Source: Prillingera fragicola (Eukaryota; Basidiomycota; Tremellomycetes; Trichosporonales; Trichosporonaceae). From it: a DNA stretch of 64,000 bases. A program made the translations under genes and the position numbers. The notes below the pieces were generated by a model. It ran no database searches. It had not been told where the DNA came from and saw only the letters and a program-made list of their open reading frames with translations. How positions within the stretch are numbered: position 1 is the first letter of the stretch; the number at the start of each line of letters is the position of its first letter. The stretch is from the NCBI GenBank assembly GCA_002335605.1, contig BEDY01000002.1, forward strand, positions 248,001-312,000. The letters run 5' to 3'. Positions 20,133 to 31,006 of this stretch are shown one piece after another.

Positions 20133-21786
20133 ATGACTACCCAGGCAGGTGCCATCAAGACATTCACCCGAGAAGAGGTTGCAAAGGTATGTCCACCTGT
20201 CTTGAGCAAGCGCTGACACTCAGCACAACAAAGAAGGTGACCTGTGGATCATCATCGACAGCATCATCTACGATGTCTCCAAGTTTGCCGCCATACACCC
20301 TGGTGGCGCCGAGGTCCTCACCGACGAAGATGTAGCAGGTAAAGACGCGACGACAGTCTTCTTTGGCCTACACAGGATCGAAGTGCTTCAGCGACCGCAG
20401 TACGCGCGTATCCGCATCGGCCAGGTAGAGGGCGAGAAGCAGCGCATTCACATGCCGCAGCCTGGAGACATCTCACGTGTCCCCTATGCCGAGGCCAGTT
20501 GGTTGACAAAGGACTATGTCACGCCGTACTACAACGACAGCCACCGGGCGTTGCAGAAGGAGCTGCGGGCGTTTATCGACGAGGTCGTCTTCCCCGATGC
20601 GCAGAGGTGTGAGGCGACGGCTGAGCGGTATAGTGCCGACGTCATGCGGCAGATTGCGGACAAGAAGCTCAACCATATGCGGCTTGGGCCGGGAGAGCAT
20701 CTGCATGGGTTGACGCTCATGGGAGGCGTCAAGGGCGAGGACTATGATCACTTCCAGTGAGTCGCCAGTGTGCAGGCATTGCTGACAGCTAGCGAGCTCA
20801 TTGTCAAGCAAGAGTTCTCGCGTGTCACGGCCCACGGTTACAGCCACGGCATGAACGCGGGTGTCACCATCGGTCTGCCGCCTGTGATGAACTTTGCTGC
20901 CGAGCCGCTCCGCTCGCGGGTCACAGAGGAGGTCCTCTCCGGGAAGAAGACGATGGCGCTCGCGGTCACAGAGGCGTTTGCTGGCTCTGACGTCGCTGGG
21001 CTACGTACACGTGCCACACGCAGCAAGGATGGCAAGACGTGGGTCATCAAGGGCACCAAGAAATGGATTACAAACGGGCTGTGGGCCGACTACTTTCTCC
21101 TGCCTGCCAGGACGTACGGCGGTGACAAGGAGGACGGGCTCGTGTCGTGCTTTCTGGTTCCCCGCTCAGCCGGGCTGGTGACCAAACCCATCCCTACCTC
21201 CTACTCGCTCGCAGCCGGCACCGCCTTTGTGACGCTCAACAACGTCCAAGTGCCCGCTGAGAACATGATTGGCCCAGAGGGCAGGGGTCTGTACATTGTC
21301 TTTTCCAACTTCAACCACGAACGCTGGGGCATGTGCTGCGGCGGCGCAGTCATTGGCCGGCTCATCATTGAGGAGTGTCTCCTCTGGGCCTCGCAGCGTA
21401 TCATCAAGGGCAAACCCCTCCTCGCTCAGCCAGTCATTCGCCAAAAGCTCGCCTTCATGATCGCCAAGACTGAATCAGTGCAAGCCTGGCTTGAACACTT
21501 GACATACCAGATGTGCAACATGGACTATGCGACGCAGGCCCGTGTGCTCGCGGGACCCATGGGGTTTCTCAAGATGCAGAGCACGCACGTGAATAACGAG
21601 ATTATCACAGAGGCGGTCCAGATCTTTGGCGGGAGGGGAATGACAAAGACGGGTATGGGTAAGTATATTGAGCATATCCAGCGGACGCGCCGCATTGATT
21701 CTGTTGGCGGTGGTGCCGAGGAGGTGCTGGCTGATTTAGGCGTGAGGCAGGCTATGCGGAGCATGCCCAAGGACGTTAGGCTGTAG
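20133..21786 (+). CDS. Acyl-CoA dehydrogenase with an N-terminal cytochrome b5 domain
   Basis: Exons are 20133-20186, 20224-20756 and 20793-21786, giving 526 aa. The introns are 37 and 36 nt. The second uses a CTAG acceptor, because the nearer CAG would give an immediate stop. Residues 1-80 are a cytochrome b5 heme domain: HPGG with His43, and the second ligand His68 in GLHR, 25 residues apart as usual. From about 110 to the end is an acyl-CoA dehydrogenase, with the substrate and FAD motifs ALAVTEAFAGSDVAG and GTKKWITNG, a middle beta domain, and the C-terminal helices with VQIFGGRGMT and GGGAEEVLADL. It should oxidise an acyl-CoA (chain type unknown), with the b5 domain as a possible built-in electron acceptor. 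Fungal fusions of this type exist. No organelle targeting peptide is visible. Confidence 0.92.
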
Positions 21787-22913
21787 AGACTTTGTACAAC
21801 TGTTCAGACAGCTTGGCTGGGAATGGTATGCAGCGGTGGATACAGGCTATTGACTCCAGAGACGCAGAGGGAGGATGTGCAGGCGGGTGGCTCTTCACAC
21901 CACAACATCTCCTCTGACCTACCTTGACCACGCAACTTTCTCCAGCCTCTCCAGACTCACGGAATGTCAAGCCGCTCGTGACATGCCGACACATTGTGGA
22001 TGAACGGTTCAAAACCCCTCGATCCGTCCTACATCTCCCACGGTGGACACTACTCAATCCTGGACGTAACCCTTCGTAGCCCATCTCTCCCAGGCCCCTC
22101 CCTGACAGAACACCACCGTGCGATACCTGCGATAGCCCACACATTGTCACGCACGATAAGCGAAACGAGATCTCCCAAACCGCCAGTTGCAAGTCGTCCC
22201 AGGCGGGATCACATCCCACTGGCCACTTTCCCACTGTGCCTTCGCTTAGCATTGCGTGGCAGATCTCCCAAACATCCAAGAATATAATCGCTCGCTTAGA
22301 GTGTTGGTGACCCATGACAATGATAACAAGCTGATGTGTGCATGTGATGCAAGGTAAGATCTCGCTGAGCGACCGATCGACATTGTCGCGCACACTTGTG
22401 GGTGCGAGTGGAACGTGGAAACCGAGTTTTGTTTCAACCCACGTATAGGGTTGCGCGGAGGCCGACTATGGCTAAGCGAAGCTGGCTGCTCCGTGCATTC
22501 CGTGTGCGAGATCAGTCCATGATCAAGGACTTGCTGTAAATAGCGCGGCGCCACTGCAGGGTAGTATCAGACGTAGATCCCGGCACAGCGCGCCATCTCG
22601 ACGCCACTATCGTCCACTGCAAACTTGCAAAGTTGAGACGCCATGGCGACACACAACGGACGGTTTGAACCAAGCGCCGAGGCGACGCTGGTGCATGGAT
22701 GCCACTGAAGCTTGCAGAGGTCTTGCTGAATAGTGCTGCGCGTGCAGTCAGTGTCAGTATGATCGCGAGCAGGTTGCGGCAGATGGACGAACGTTACAGC
22801 TTGAGCGTGTGCTCTTACATGGCATCTATGGTCTATGTTGTTGGCTTCTGACTATGACATTATATCTCATACACCCGTGGAATTTACAACTTTTGATTCT
22901 CTTGCCTTCTCTC
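21787..22913. other. Intergenic, no gene seen
   Basis: This 1.1 kb separates convergent genes. The largest minus-strand frame, at 21776-22393, overlaps the dehydrogenase 3' end and has no recognisable motif. No repeat or RNA gene was seen. Confidence 0.5.
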
Positions 22914-23384
22914 CTAAGCGCTGGCGGTAGCAGACTCGCTAGCCGAGATGGGCCAAGGTCTCGCATCCTGGGCATCGCGACGGAGCTGCTCGGTCGCGTC
23001 GGCGAGGTCGTTGTTGGCAAGCCGCAGAGCGCTGACGGCAGCCTTGTAGCTGAACCCGGCGGCCGTGAGGCGGTTGATGAGGCGGGGGTCGGGCATGACG
23101 CGGACAGAGCCCCTGGGAGCGCGAAGGCGTGCCGAGCGTGGGGGTGCGGCAGCGAGGGGGTGGAGAGACGCGAAGACTGCTGGAAGCGGCGGGCTGCCTG
23201 GTGCAGCGGCGTCGACGGGGAGTGCAGTGGAGGCGAGGTTTGGTGAGCTGCGGAGCGAGGACCAGGCGCTCGAGCTGCTGGGGCTGGGGGCTCGCCATGA
23301 ACCGTTGAGGGTTGGCGAGACTGGGCGTCCGCGCGCAGGATGAGCGGGGGCCAAGACGGGGTACTTTGCGACGACTGTAGCCAT
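22914..23384 (-). CDS. Small protein with a C-terminal UBA-like domain
   Basis: This is a single open frame of 156 aa, starting at ATG 23384 (context AGAATGG). The first 95 residues are low-complexity, rich in Ala, Pro, Ser and Arg. Residues about 101-140 look like a UBA three-helix fold: LINRLTAAGFSYKAAVSALR followed by LANNDLADATEQLR. They carry the Gly-Phe-Ser/Tyr loop typical of ubiquitin-associated domains. This suggests a small ubiquitin-binding or adaptor protein. I cannot name an orthologue. A longer overlapping frame (22939-23691) on the same strand has no such signal and was left out. Confidence 0.65.
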   Translation of the reverse strand: MATVVAKYPVLAPAHPARGRPVSPTLNGSWRAPSPSSSSAWSSLRSSPNLASTALPVDAAAPGSPPLPAVFASLHPLAAAPPRSARLRAPRGSVRVMPDPRLINRLTAAGFSYKAAVSALRLANNDLADATEQLRRDAQDARPWPISASESATASA

Positions 23385-26350
23385 TCTGGTGGAGGCGGTT
23401 GGCCTTGGTGGAGGTGGGATGGCTGTCGCCGGCCTTGGACGTGTGTGTGTTATGGTGGTTTGTGAGTCTCACCCCCGGAGGAAGGCTCGTGGGCAAATGG
23501 TTGGTAGAGCTAGCTGGCGTGTATGGCGGACAAGAGCTGTGAGGAGGAAGAAGACCATTCGATAGAATCAAGGGGTTGTTCTTTTTATCTAGGTTGCATG
23601 GGGGCTTCAAAGTCGGCCTGACGGGCAAGAAGAGTGGGGGGCAGGGAAGACATGCCGCACAACTAGGGTAAACGACAGGGTGGAATGTCACCCCGCCGTG
23701 GTAGGCATTTGGTCAGGGCTCCAGTCACCGGCCTGGTGTCAAGCCTCCATGACGCCTCGCCGAGTCGTAGTAAGCATGCGACGCTCATTCTTGGGTGCCG
23801 AGCACCCCTCCCTTGGCGTCGGCCTTGATAATCGCCATTCAAAAATAGTGATGCCTGCTAATACCACTACTCGGCCACTGGATCTTCACCCCACGAGTCA
23901 ATAGTAACAAGGCTAATACCTCGGGTGGGGGAGTGGGGGAGCTCTTCTCTGCAACACGTTCGTCACCTGCGCCTCTGCATTGTTGCTGCGTCCATTGCAT
24001 GGGTCATGATTGTTGTTCTGAATATCATACAGATCATAACATGCCACCAGCTATGTGAAGCATGACCGTATGCGGGCCCAAAACACGGTCTACACATGTG
24101 TATTCGCACGGCAGATCGACTATTGCCCCAACTCCATTCCAGTCATGAAACGCACCCCCACTCTTCACGCGCGCATTTCTCAATGTGCGTTCGACAATTG
24201 CTGACAAGTCATCAGTCATGGACTCCTGGTGCCTTGTAACTGGTGGCTTGGCTGCTGGCCGAGTTGTTGTTGCATGTCTGGGCTGATACGCGTTGATACA
24301 GAGTGTTGGATGTCGATCACGGGTACAGGACATAGGTAAGCAGGGAAGCGCACAGTCCAGAACAATCAACACTATTTGCATCCGAATACCCCTTTTCTCT
24401 CCTCTTGTGCCTTTGGTAAAAGAAGAAGGACGTGCCTGTACCTGAGCAGCTTTTGCCGCTTGTGCCTCTTGCATGCCGGCCAAGCGCCCAAGTGTGATCG
24501 TCGACGCCTCCGGTCCAACTGTCGTTAATTATACTAGACAGTCGCCCTGTTGTGCAGTAAGCCGACATGGAACCAGGCCAAAACCAAACGGAGAAGGGGT
24601 GATGTTCCGCGCCGACATACAGCTAACCAGTCACAGCGCTGGCAATTCCGGGTCCCCCACTCATTTCTGTCTCGTGCCACACGGGGTACCTGGCTAGATG
24701 TGCCTGTATGCGGGGCCACTTGCACGCTGGCAGTCTTCAGATACTATCACACGATCGTCATTGTTTATCCCCCAGAGTACATGTACAGCGCTCACATGTA
24801 GCAGAGATCCTGTGGCGGCTCCTGTGAGCTGTTTGTTGAATCCATACGAGAAGGTACACCGTTAGGTAGGTGACTTTGCGCGAAGCTGACCTTCGTGCCG
24901 GCCGAACTTGGCGCTCGGTTGATGTCATGACTGACAACTCAACTGCATGTGACTGGACAGTTGTGTCTGCGCGGCAAGAACGAGATCTCAAAAGTGTTAG
25001 TGCGTACTTCGACGCGGTCGTGAAGCGGCCCTGCATAGAATAGTTGAGCTCGCGCGTCAGCCTTTCAAAGTATGCGCGCGGTTGGCAACCCATGACACAG
25101 TTTTGGGCCATCTAAAAATCCAGCCCTTTGGTCCATTTCGGGACCGCACTCCACAACGTGCAACATTCCCCTCTCGTTCCTCTCCCCCACTACCACTCGC
25201 CCAGCTGTTGTTTGGTTTGCCGTCACGGTATCAGCGTGGGCCTGGGATCTACGGTATCGATGCATACACCGTACTAGCCTCGGCTGCATGCTGTTCGGGT
25301 ACTGGCTCCTCGCCCAGTTAGGCTGTTGGCTTCTACCAAGATTCGTTGGGCGCTTGACTGCCAGCGAATGAACCGAACAGTCTTCAAACTAAGATTAGAT
25401 GTGGGGTACATAAGGAGCTAGTGCTTCAGTGATAAGCGGTTTGGTCTTTGGCGGCTTGTGGTTCGGGGCGGCATCTCGCGGATGAGGCTCGAATCCATGT
25501 GCAAGTCAGTGTGAGGTGGGGGACCGTGGGGGGTGTATGCTGTAGGTCGTCGTGTCGGTGGTCGTAGATCGAACGTGCATGGCAACAGCACAGGTTGCGA
25601 CGTATGCGATGGCGCCCAGTGACTGCCGGGGAAAGTGAATGATTTAATTTTGTGTACCCTCCTCCCGTAAAGTCGTCACGTTTCGGCCAGGCCGGACGCA
25701 GAACGATTTACATCTCGTCGAAGCGATGCAACATCTAATCGTTCAAGGTGCCTCCTCGGTTTTACGCGTCGCCTGCCTTGCATTTGTTGGGTACATAACG
25801 CGGGCAAACGACAGTGGTGGTTCCTCTGCGCTTTCGAGGCAACCGAGGACCATTCGATTTTGTTGATGTGCCTGTGTATGTTGCCCCAGGACCCAAGCGG
25901 CGTACAGTACTCTGTACACTCACTATTCTGGAATAGAACGGAATCACAGTTTCACTCACTGACGTAGCAAAGCTCATTTCAAAGGCTCAAGGGCAGGAGC
26001 GACGAGCAACAAATATTTAATGATAATATTTTCCCCTGGTGGGCCTATGTCGAGCGTGCAGGCTGCTCAACACCACCCAGAGGCGATCTGAAGAAAAGGG
26101 CAGCCCGAGTAGCGGCACGGACTCTAGCATGATTCTACTGCTGTGCGTGCACTTCAGCATTAGTCCGCTACGTTTCCAATACCTCACTACTTGTAACTCG
26201 CCACACAGTGGCAGCGACTAAAAGGGTGGACTGAAAAAGGATACAACCTCCACCGGCCGAGAGATTTCTGAATTGTCTTCCTCGTGTACACGAGTTTCAT
26301 CAACAATCCTTCTCCCAACTACCCAACCATACCCACGGCGACGCAGCAGG
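23385..26350. other. Long intergenic region (3 kb)
   Basis: No coding region, tRNA or repeat is supported. Open frames are all under about 150 codons and conflict with each other. The first few hundred bases should be the promoter of the UBA gene and the last few hundred that of the Fyv7-like gene. Confidence 0.5.
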
Positions 26351-27418
26351 ATGCCGCGTATCACCCGCAAGCAGAAGGAGGCAGGACACCCGGGTCGCAA
26401 GGGCGGAAAGCCCTCGGCGCCGTCGAACCGCGGATTCAAGGTCAAGCCTGCACATGTGGCCAAGGATGCTTACCTTGGTAAAGGTGAGCTGTTGTCACGC
26501 GAGGGGCAGCGGGGATGCTGCACGCATAGTATGGTGCACTATGGTGCAGTGCGAGCTTCTTCAACGACAATGGAGCCACACGCAAAGCTGCCCAGCTAGA
26601 ACCCGCGCCGCATCGCCGACGCACTCCTCCCCTTTCTCGTGCAAACTGACACCCCAGCCCGCAAGCTCAAGACCGAGCTCATCGAGCGCGCCAAGATCAA
26701 GAAGCAGTTTGCAAAGGTCCTGAAGGAGGAGGGGGCAGAAAGCACACGACTGCGTCCCTTGAAGCGCAAGGCAGACCCGTTCATGGTCGCCGATGACGAT
26801 GAGGCCACCCACGTTGGTGACAAGGCCGGTGCGAAGCCTGCGAAGGGTGGCAAGGCTGCGAAGCCCGGCAAGGGCGTCAAGGCGGCCAAGGCCACCGCGG
26901 ACGAGGAGAAGGAGGAGGACGCCGCACCCGCAGACGACTCGGACTACGACTCGGACGACTCGTTCCTCGGCGCCGAGGCTGCCGCGTTCGCCAAGAGCAT
27001 GCGCCAGGCAGCCAAGGCCCGCGCAGCTGGCGGGCGCGTTGACGCCGACGAGGTGCGTGTCAGCAACCGCGCTGGACCGGCACCAGGAGAAGGCTCCAGC
27101 AGCCGCGGCAAGAAGCCCTTTACACCCCGTGACGGTGGTGCGAAGGGCGGCAAGGTCGACATGCGTGCTGGTGCCGTCGCTCGTCGTCAGCGCGAGGGCA
27201 AGGCCAACAAGCCACACAAGACTCGTGTGCTCGAGCGCGAGCCGCTGCCTATCAAGGAGGGCTCGCTGCGGGATCTGAAGAAGGAGGCCTTTGGCAAAAA
27301 ACACTTCAAGGGCAATGTTGTTGCTGGCACTGGTACTGGCACCGGACGCGGAAGGGGTCAGCCGAATATGGCTGCGAGGATGGATGTGTTGTTGGAGAAG
27401 ATTAGGAGGACCAAGTGA
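26351..27418 (+). CDS. Fyv7-like rRNA-processing protein
   Basis: Exons are 26351-26483 and 26658-27418, giving 297 aa. The intron is 174 nt (donor GTGAGC, branch CTGAC, acceptor CCCCAG) and joins as YLGK-ARKLK. The N-terminal 75 residues are highly basic (MPRITRKQKEAGHPGRKGG, then GFKVKPAHVAKDAYLGKARK and ELIERAKIKKQFAKVLKEEG). They resemble Fyv7 and human CCDC59/TAP26, small-subunit rRNA-processing factors. The rest is low-complexity Lys/Ala with an acidic patch (DDSDYDSDDS, near 139-148) and a Gly-rich RGRG tail, as common in nucleolar proteins. The protein is longer than yeast Fyv7 (about 150 aa). The nucleolar role is likely; the exact orthology is less sure. Confidence 0.8.
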
Positions 27419-28327
27419 GCGCAAGAGCTGGCGAGGACGAGGGCAGGGGTACGGAGAGGGTCACAGGTGAGTCACAAGTATACTGGTCTGGAAGACTCGA
27501 GCTGCCTGCATCGATGCTCTGCACTGCGAGCTCTCGAGATCGGCTTTTGTATGTGCGCTTGCAGGCTGCGTTGCGCGTTCAGTGCGAACCATCGCTGACC
27601 TCTCAGGACGACGATGACCCCCCTAGGCCGCGACGGCGAGGCGATAGATGCCGTTTTGCACGGCTGTACAGTAATACTATGCATCACACATTGGACACAA
27701 AGTTCGGGTAACCTGACCCGCACGGTAGGCATTTATATGCAACCCACAGTCTTGGTGCAACCGCAAATAGCGGATCCTCAGCCACCCAAGTCGACACAGC
27801 CAACAACGGGACCACCACATACCACACTTGGTCTCGGTGTCAGTACTCAGGGATGATGAACATTACCTTTGAGCGAGACAGGATTTTCCTGATCCCTTAG
27901 TCGCGTCGTTGCAGCCTTTGTCCCCCATGTGGTAATGTCCACGCCTCCCTCCCCGCTACAATCCCTGTGTTGCCATTGGGGCCCAGTACGCCGAGGCCCG
28001 CTGCACGACAACCCCCTGGCGACATTACCTACTCTAGCCCCTCGTGCATCAATGCATGAACTCTGCTGTGCCCTGCACATGAACGCGTTGGACAAGTTAG
28101 GATGGCTCAAAGGGATTAAGGTGAAAGTGGCCGGCCCAGGCACGGCACTCATTACCCAGTAATGACGGAGACCAGCACCAAGGGACATTTGTCGCCCAGA
28201 AAGTGTCGCATGCTTTTGCTTGCTGATCCTCTTTCTACCTTAGTATCTCTTACATCTCTGTAACGCAGTAGGGAGCGCTCCCTATCCACCTACTGCCGAC
28301 ACCCTCACTGCGGCGCAGGCGAGCGCC
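27419..28327. other. Intergenic, promoter of the surface-protein gene
   Basis: No gene is supported in 909 bp. Short frames on both strands, including 27847-28188 minus, lack motifs. The last part should hold the promoter of the gene at 28328. Confidence 0.5.
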
Positions 28328-28975
28328 ATGATCCATCTCCTCGCCCTCCTCCTCTCGGCCCTCGCGAGTGAGTCGCTGGACGGATCGCCACCTGCAACCC
28401 AGAGCTAACCTGTACGCACAGTCCTGTTTCCAGCCTATGCGCAGATGGTCGCTTCGGCAGTGACGCAGACCCCTGTGCCCGCAACGCCGACGCTGCCCAG
28501 GCCAATCTTTGAGACGTCCTATGCGCCGAGGCCGTACCCCATCGCTGAGAGCCTGGCCGATGCGTCCTCGAGAGCGGCGGCGGGTGCGGGGGCTGTCATC
28601 GCTGAATCGGGTATCGGCGACACGCCCGCGGCGCCCGTCGTGACTGTGACGGTGCTCGACTCACATACGCAGGTCGCAAACGCTTCGGCAGTGTCAAAGT
28701 CGACAGTGACACTCACGCTGGCACAGACCACCGACACTGCGGTGCCCAACCCCATCTTCCAGTCGCGAATACGCACGCATACTGTTCTTGTTGCAGCTAC
28801 TGTCCCGCCGTCAACGCTGCCTGTTCCCATTACAACGATTGAGGGCGGGTGGGACAGGTGGCCGCCACAGCTGGGCGCGCCGGGCTCCATACCCAACGGC
28901 GCAGGGAGGCTCACGCCTGCTGTGGGCGCTGTCCTCGCAGCGAGCGCTGTGGGCCTCGGCCTCGTCGTGGCGTAA
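28328..28975 (+). CDS. Putative secreted, GPI-anchored-type small protein
   Basis: Exons are 28328-28367 and 28422-28975, giving 197 aa. The 54-nt phase-1 intron interrupts the signal peptide (MIHLLALLLSALA|ILFPAYA). The body is rich in Thr, Val, Ala and Pro and has beta-like stretches (VVTVTVLDSHTQV, KSTVTLTLAQTTDT). The protein ends in a hydrophobic tail, TPAVGAVLAASAVGLGLVVA, with no charged residue after it, as expected of a GPI-anchor signal or a C-terminal membrane anchor. It shares gene architecture with six other genes further along the window. The function is unknown; a cell-wall or surface location is inferred. It converges on OST3. Confidence 0.75.
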
Positions 28976-29392
28976 TAATTCGTGTGCTCTCTTGGGCTTT
29001 ATATTAATAGGGTTTCCTGCCGTCTCGGTCGCGGTTCTGTATTTCACCACATAGTGCATGGCATTGTCACTTGGATATTCACACCGAGGAGGGGAGAGGG
29101 GAAGGTACGGCGAGGGGGCGGGAGGTGCAACGGCTGCTTAGGTACGTTTGACGCAAGGACTGGCCTGGTTTGGTCTGCTTGTCCGGTCTGCTTTCTCAAC
29201 GTCAAGGCAATTTGCTGCATGCTCTACGCCCGAAGGCTCTCTACTTCATTTTCGGCAGGGACGCACATCGACGATGACGATGTCGCCGGCTGACGTGAGA
29301 TCTGCATCTGCGCATACGTGCGGATCGGTGACTCTGAGGCACGCATACACACACACGCACCCACACACACACTAGTCTTAGCATTGCTGAGC
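28976..29392. other. Convergent 3' region with a CA microsatellite
   Basis: This is 417 bp between two stop codons. A near-perfect CA-rich run lies at 29346-29372, just beyond the OST3 stop. Nothing else was recognised. Confidence 0.5.
29346..29372. repeat. CA-rich microsatellite
   Basis: An interrupted (CA)n tract, acacacacacgcacccacacacacac-like, in the 3' UTR region of OST3. It is simple sequence with no other visible role. Confidence 0.7.
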
Positions 29393-30792
29393 TTAGAGGA
29401 GGTGGAAAGGATATCCGCCGTTCTTGATCTTGAAGAGGCGAATGATGATGGAGAACAAGATGGTGATCATCGCAAGCCACAGGTACACGCCCAGACGCTG
29501 CTTGCTGGGCGACGACTGCGCGGGAATGAAAACCGTGAGGACAATGACCGAGAGGGCGAGGAGGAAGTCTGCGAAGTTAGTTGCGCGCCCTCGGTTCGTG
29601 GAGGTGTGTGTCCGGCATCTCGACGTGTGCAGTCAGCAGGACAAGCAAGGCCCTATCAGCTGACGCAGACCACCACACGGCAGCAACACTGAAACTGCGC
29701 AACACGACTCCTTGCACAGACACACACACACCCCGTCATCGCGACTCACAAAGCGCAGCAATGACCTGGCTCTCAAGACCCAGCTGATTCGAGTAGCCAC
29801 CGGCAATCCAGTTAATCTTGCCGTTGCGGTCAGCTTGAACGTAAGGCGCGTTCTTGATGCGGTTCCACATGTAGCCGCTAGTGAACACGACCGAGCCGAG
29901 GACACAGGCGGACCCCCAGACGAAACGCGACTGGACGATGGGGATGACGATGCCGCGGTAGGTGTAAAGCGAGAAGCCGGCGAGGGCAAGCGCGAGAGGC
30001 ACGAGGATGAAGGGAAGGGGATCGATAGGCTTGTACAGTTCAAAGTGAACGGGGGTGGTGGTGCGCACCCAGGTGTGCAGGTTGGGGAGACCGAGACCAC
30101 TGAAATGTCAGTACTGGGCAAAGATCCACGAGAAGCGAAGACAGGAGATCCAGGAATTGACTCTGAATTGGCAAGCTCGACGCAGTCTGTTGACTGTATT
30201 GCTGAGGGAAAGTCCAGCAGCTCCTGAAGACATATCCACTGGGGCAGAAACATGATGCACACAGGCAGTGCCGTCATGAACTGGTCATGTCTTGTCGACA
30301 TAGCACCTTCAACGAGCCGTTGCAGGTGCGTGCCACTCATCACATCCGTACTCACGCGCGGTTCAAGTCGTAGTTCATCATACCCTCAGAGCTCTTGCGC
30401 GGTCCAGCCGTAGGCGGGTGGTAGTAGACCGTAGGCGCGGTACTCAGACCAAGACGCTGATAAATGGGCTGGCCATCGGGGAAGTCGAGCTGGGCAAACA
30501 AATGCTTGTCGCGCTGATCCTTCTTGACGCGGCGCCAGCTATCGGCAACAGCGCGGAACACAGGGTCAAATTTATGGCAGGGCTCGCACTTGTACGAAGC
30601 CGGCAGAGCCGTCAAGATGACGGTCAGACCAAAGTCACGGTCGCCAGCAAGAATGGCATCGTAGCTCGCAGTGTCCAGCTTGATGACGCCGTCCTTGGAC
30701 TTAGCGGCCTCGGCAGTCCAATGCGCGCTGTCAGCGGCCAAAGCGGCGGGCAGGAGCGCGCCAAGCGCAAGGAGCGGGGCGAGGAAGCGCAT
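29393..30792 (-). CDS. OST3: Oligosaccharyltransferase subunit OST3/OST6
   Basis: Exons are 30792-30356, 30099-29750 and 29568-29393, giving 320 aa. The introns are 256 and 181 nt, long for this region. The start is a signal peptide (MRFLAPLLALGALLPAALAA). The ER-lumenal thioredoxin-like domain has the redox motif CEPC at residues 69-72, and TAPTVYYHPPTAG is a cis-Pro loop. Four hydrophobic segments follow: FILVPLALALAGFSLYTY, FVWGSACVLGSVVFTSGYMW, a third beginning LLALSVIVLTVF, and a fourth, LGVYLWLAMITILFSIII. The C-terminus KNGGYPFHLL is characteristic of Ost3/Ost6. The subunit joins the ER oligosaccharyltransferase and holds acceptor proteins by transient disulfides. Ost3 and Ost6 cannot be separated by eye. 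Confidence 0.92.
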
Positions 30793-31006
30793 GGTCGTTG
30801 GTGTGGTTGAGGCCTGAAGCTGCTGTGGAGGTTGAACTCAATACACGTCGTCGCGTTGTCAGCGGAAGCAAATTGTTTGTGGCAGCTCATGAGCAACCCG
30901 CGACCTGAGCCAGTTACTTATGCTCGACATACAGCGTCCAGATGATAATGCATATGCCAATGTTGTACATTCCATAACCCTATGTCTAATCCACCACACT
31001 GCTGCT

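Noticed and set aside
25440..25500. Possible tRNA T-arm (gctcgaatcc)
   Set aside because: No acceptor or anticodon stem could be paired around it.
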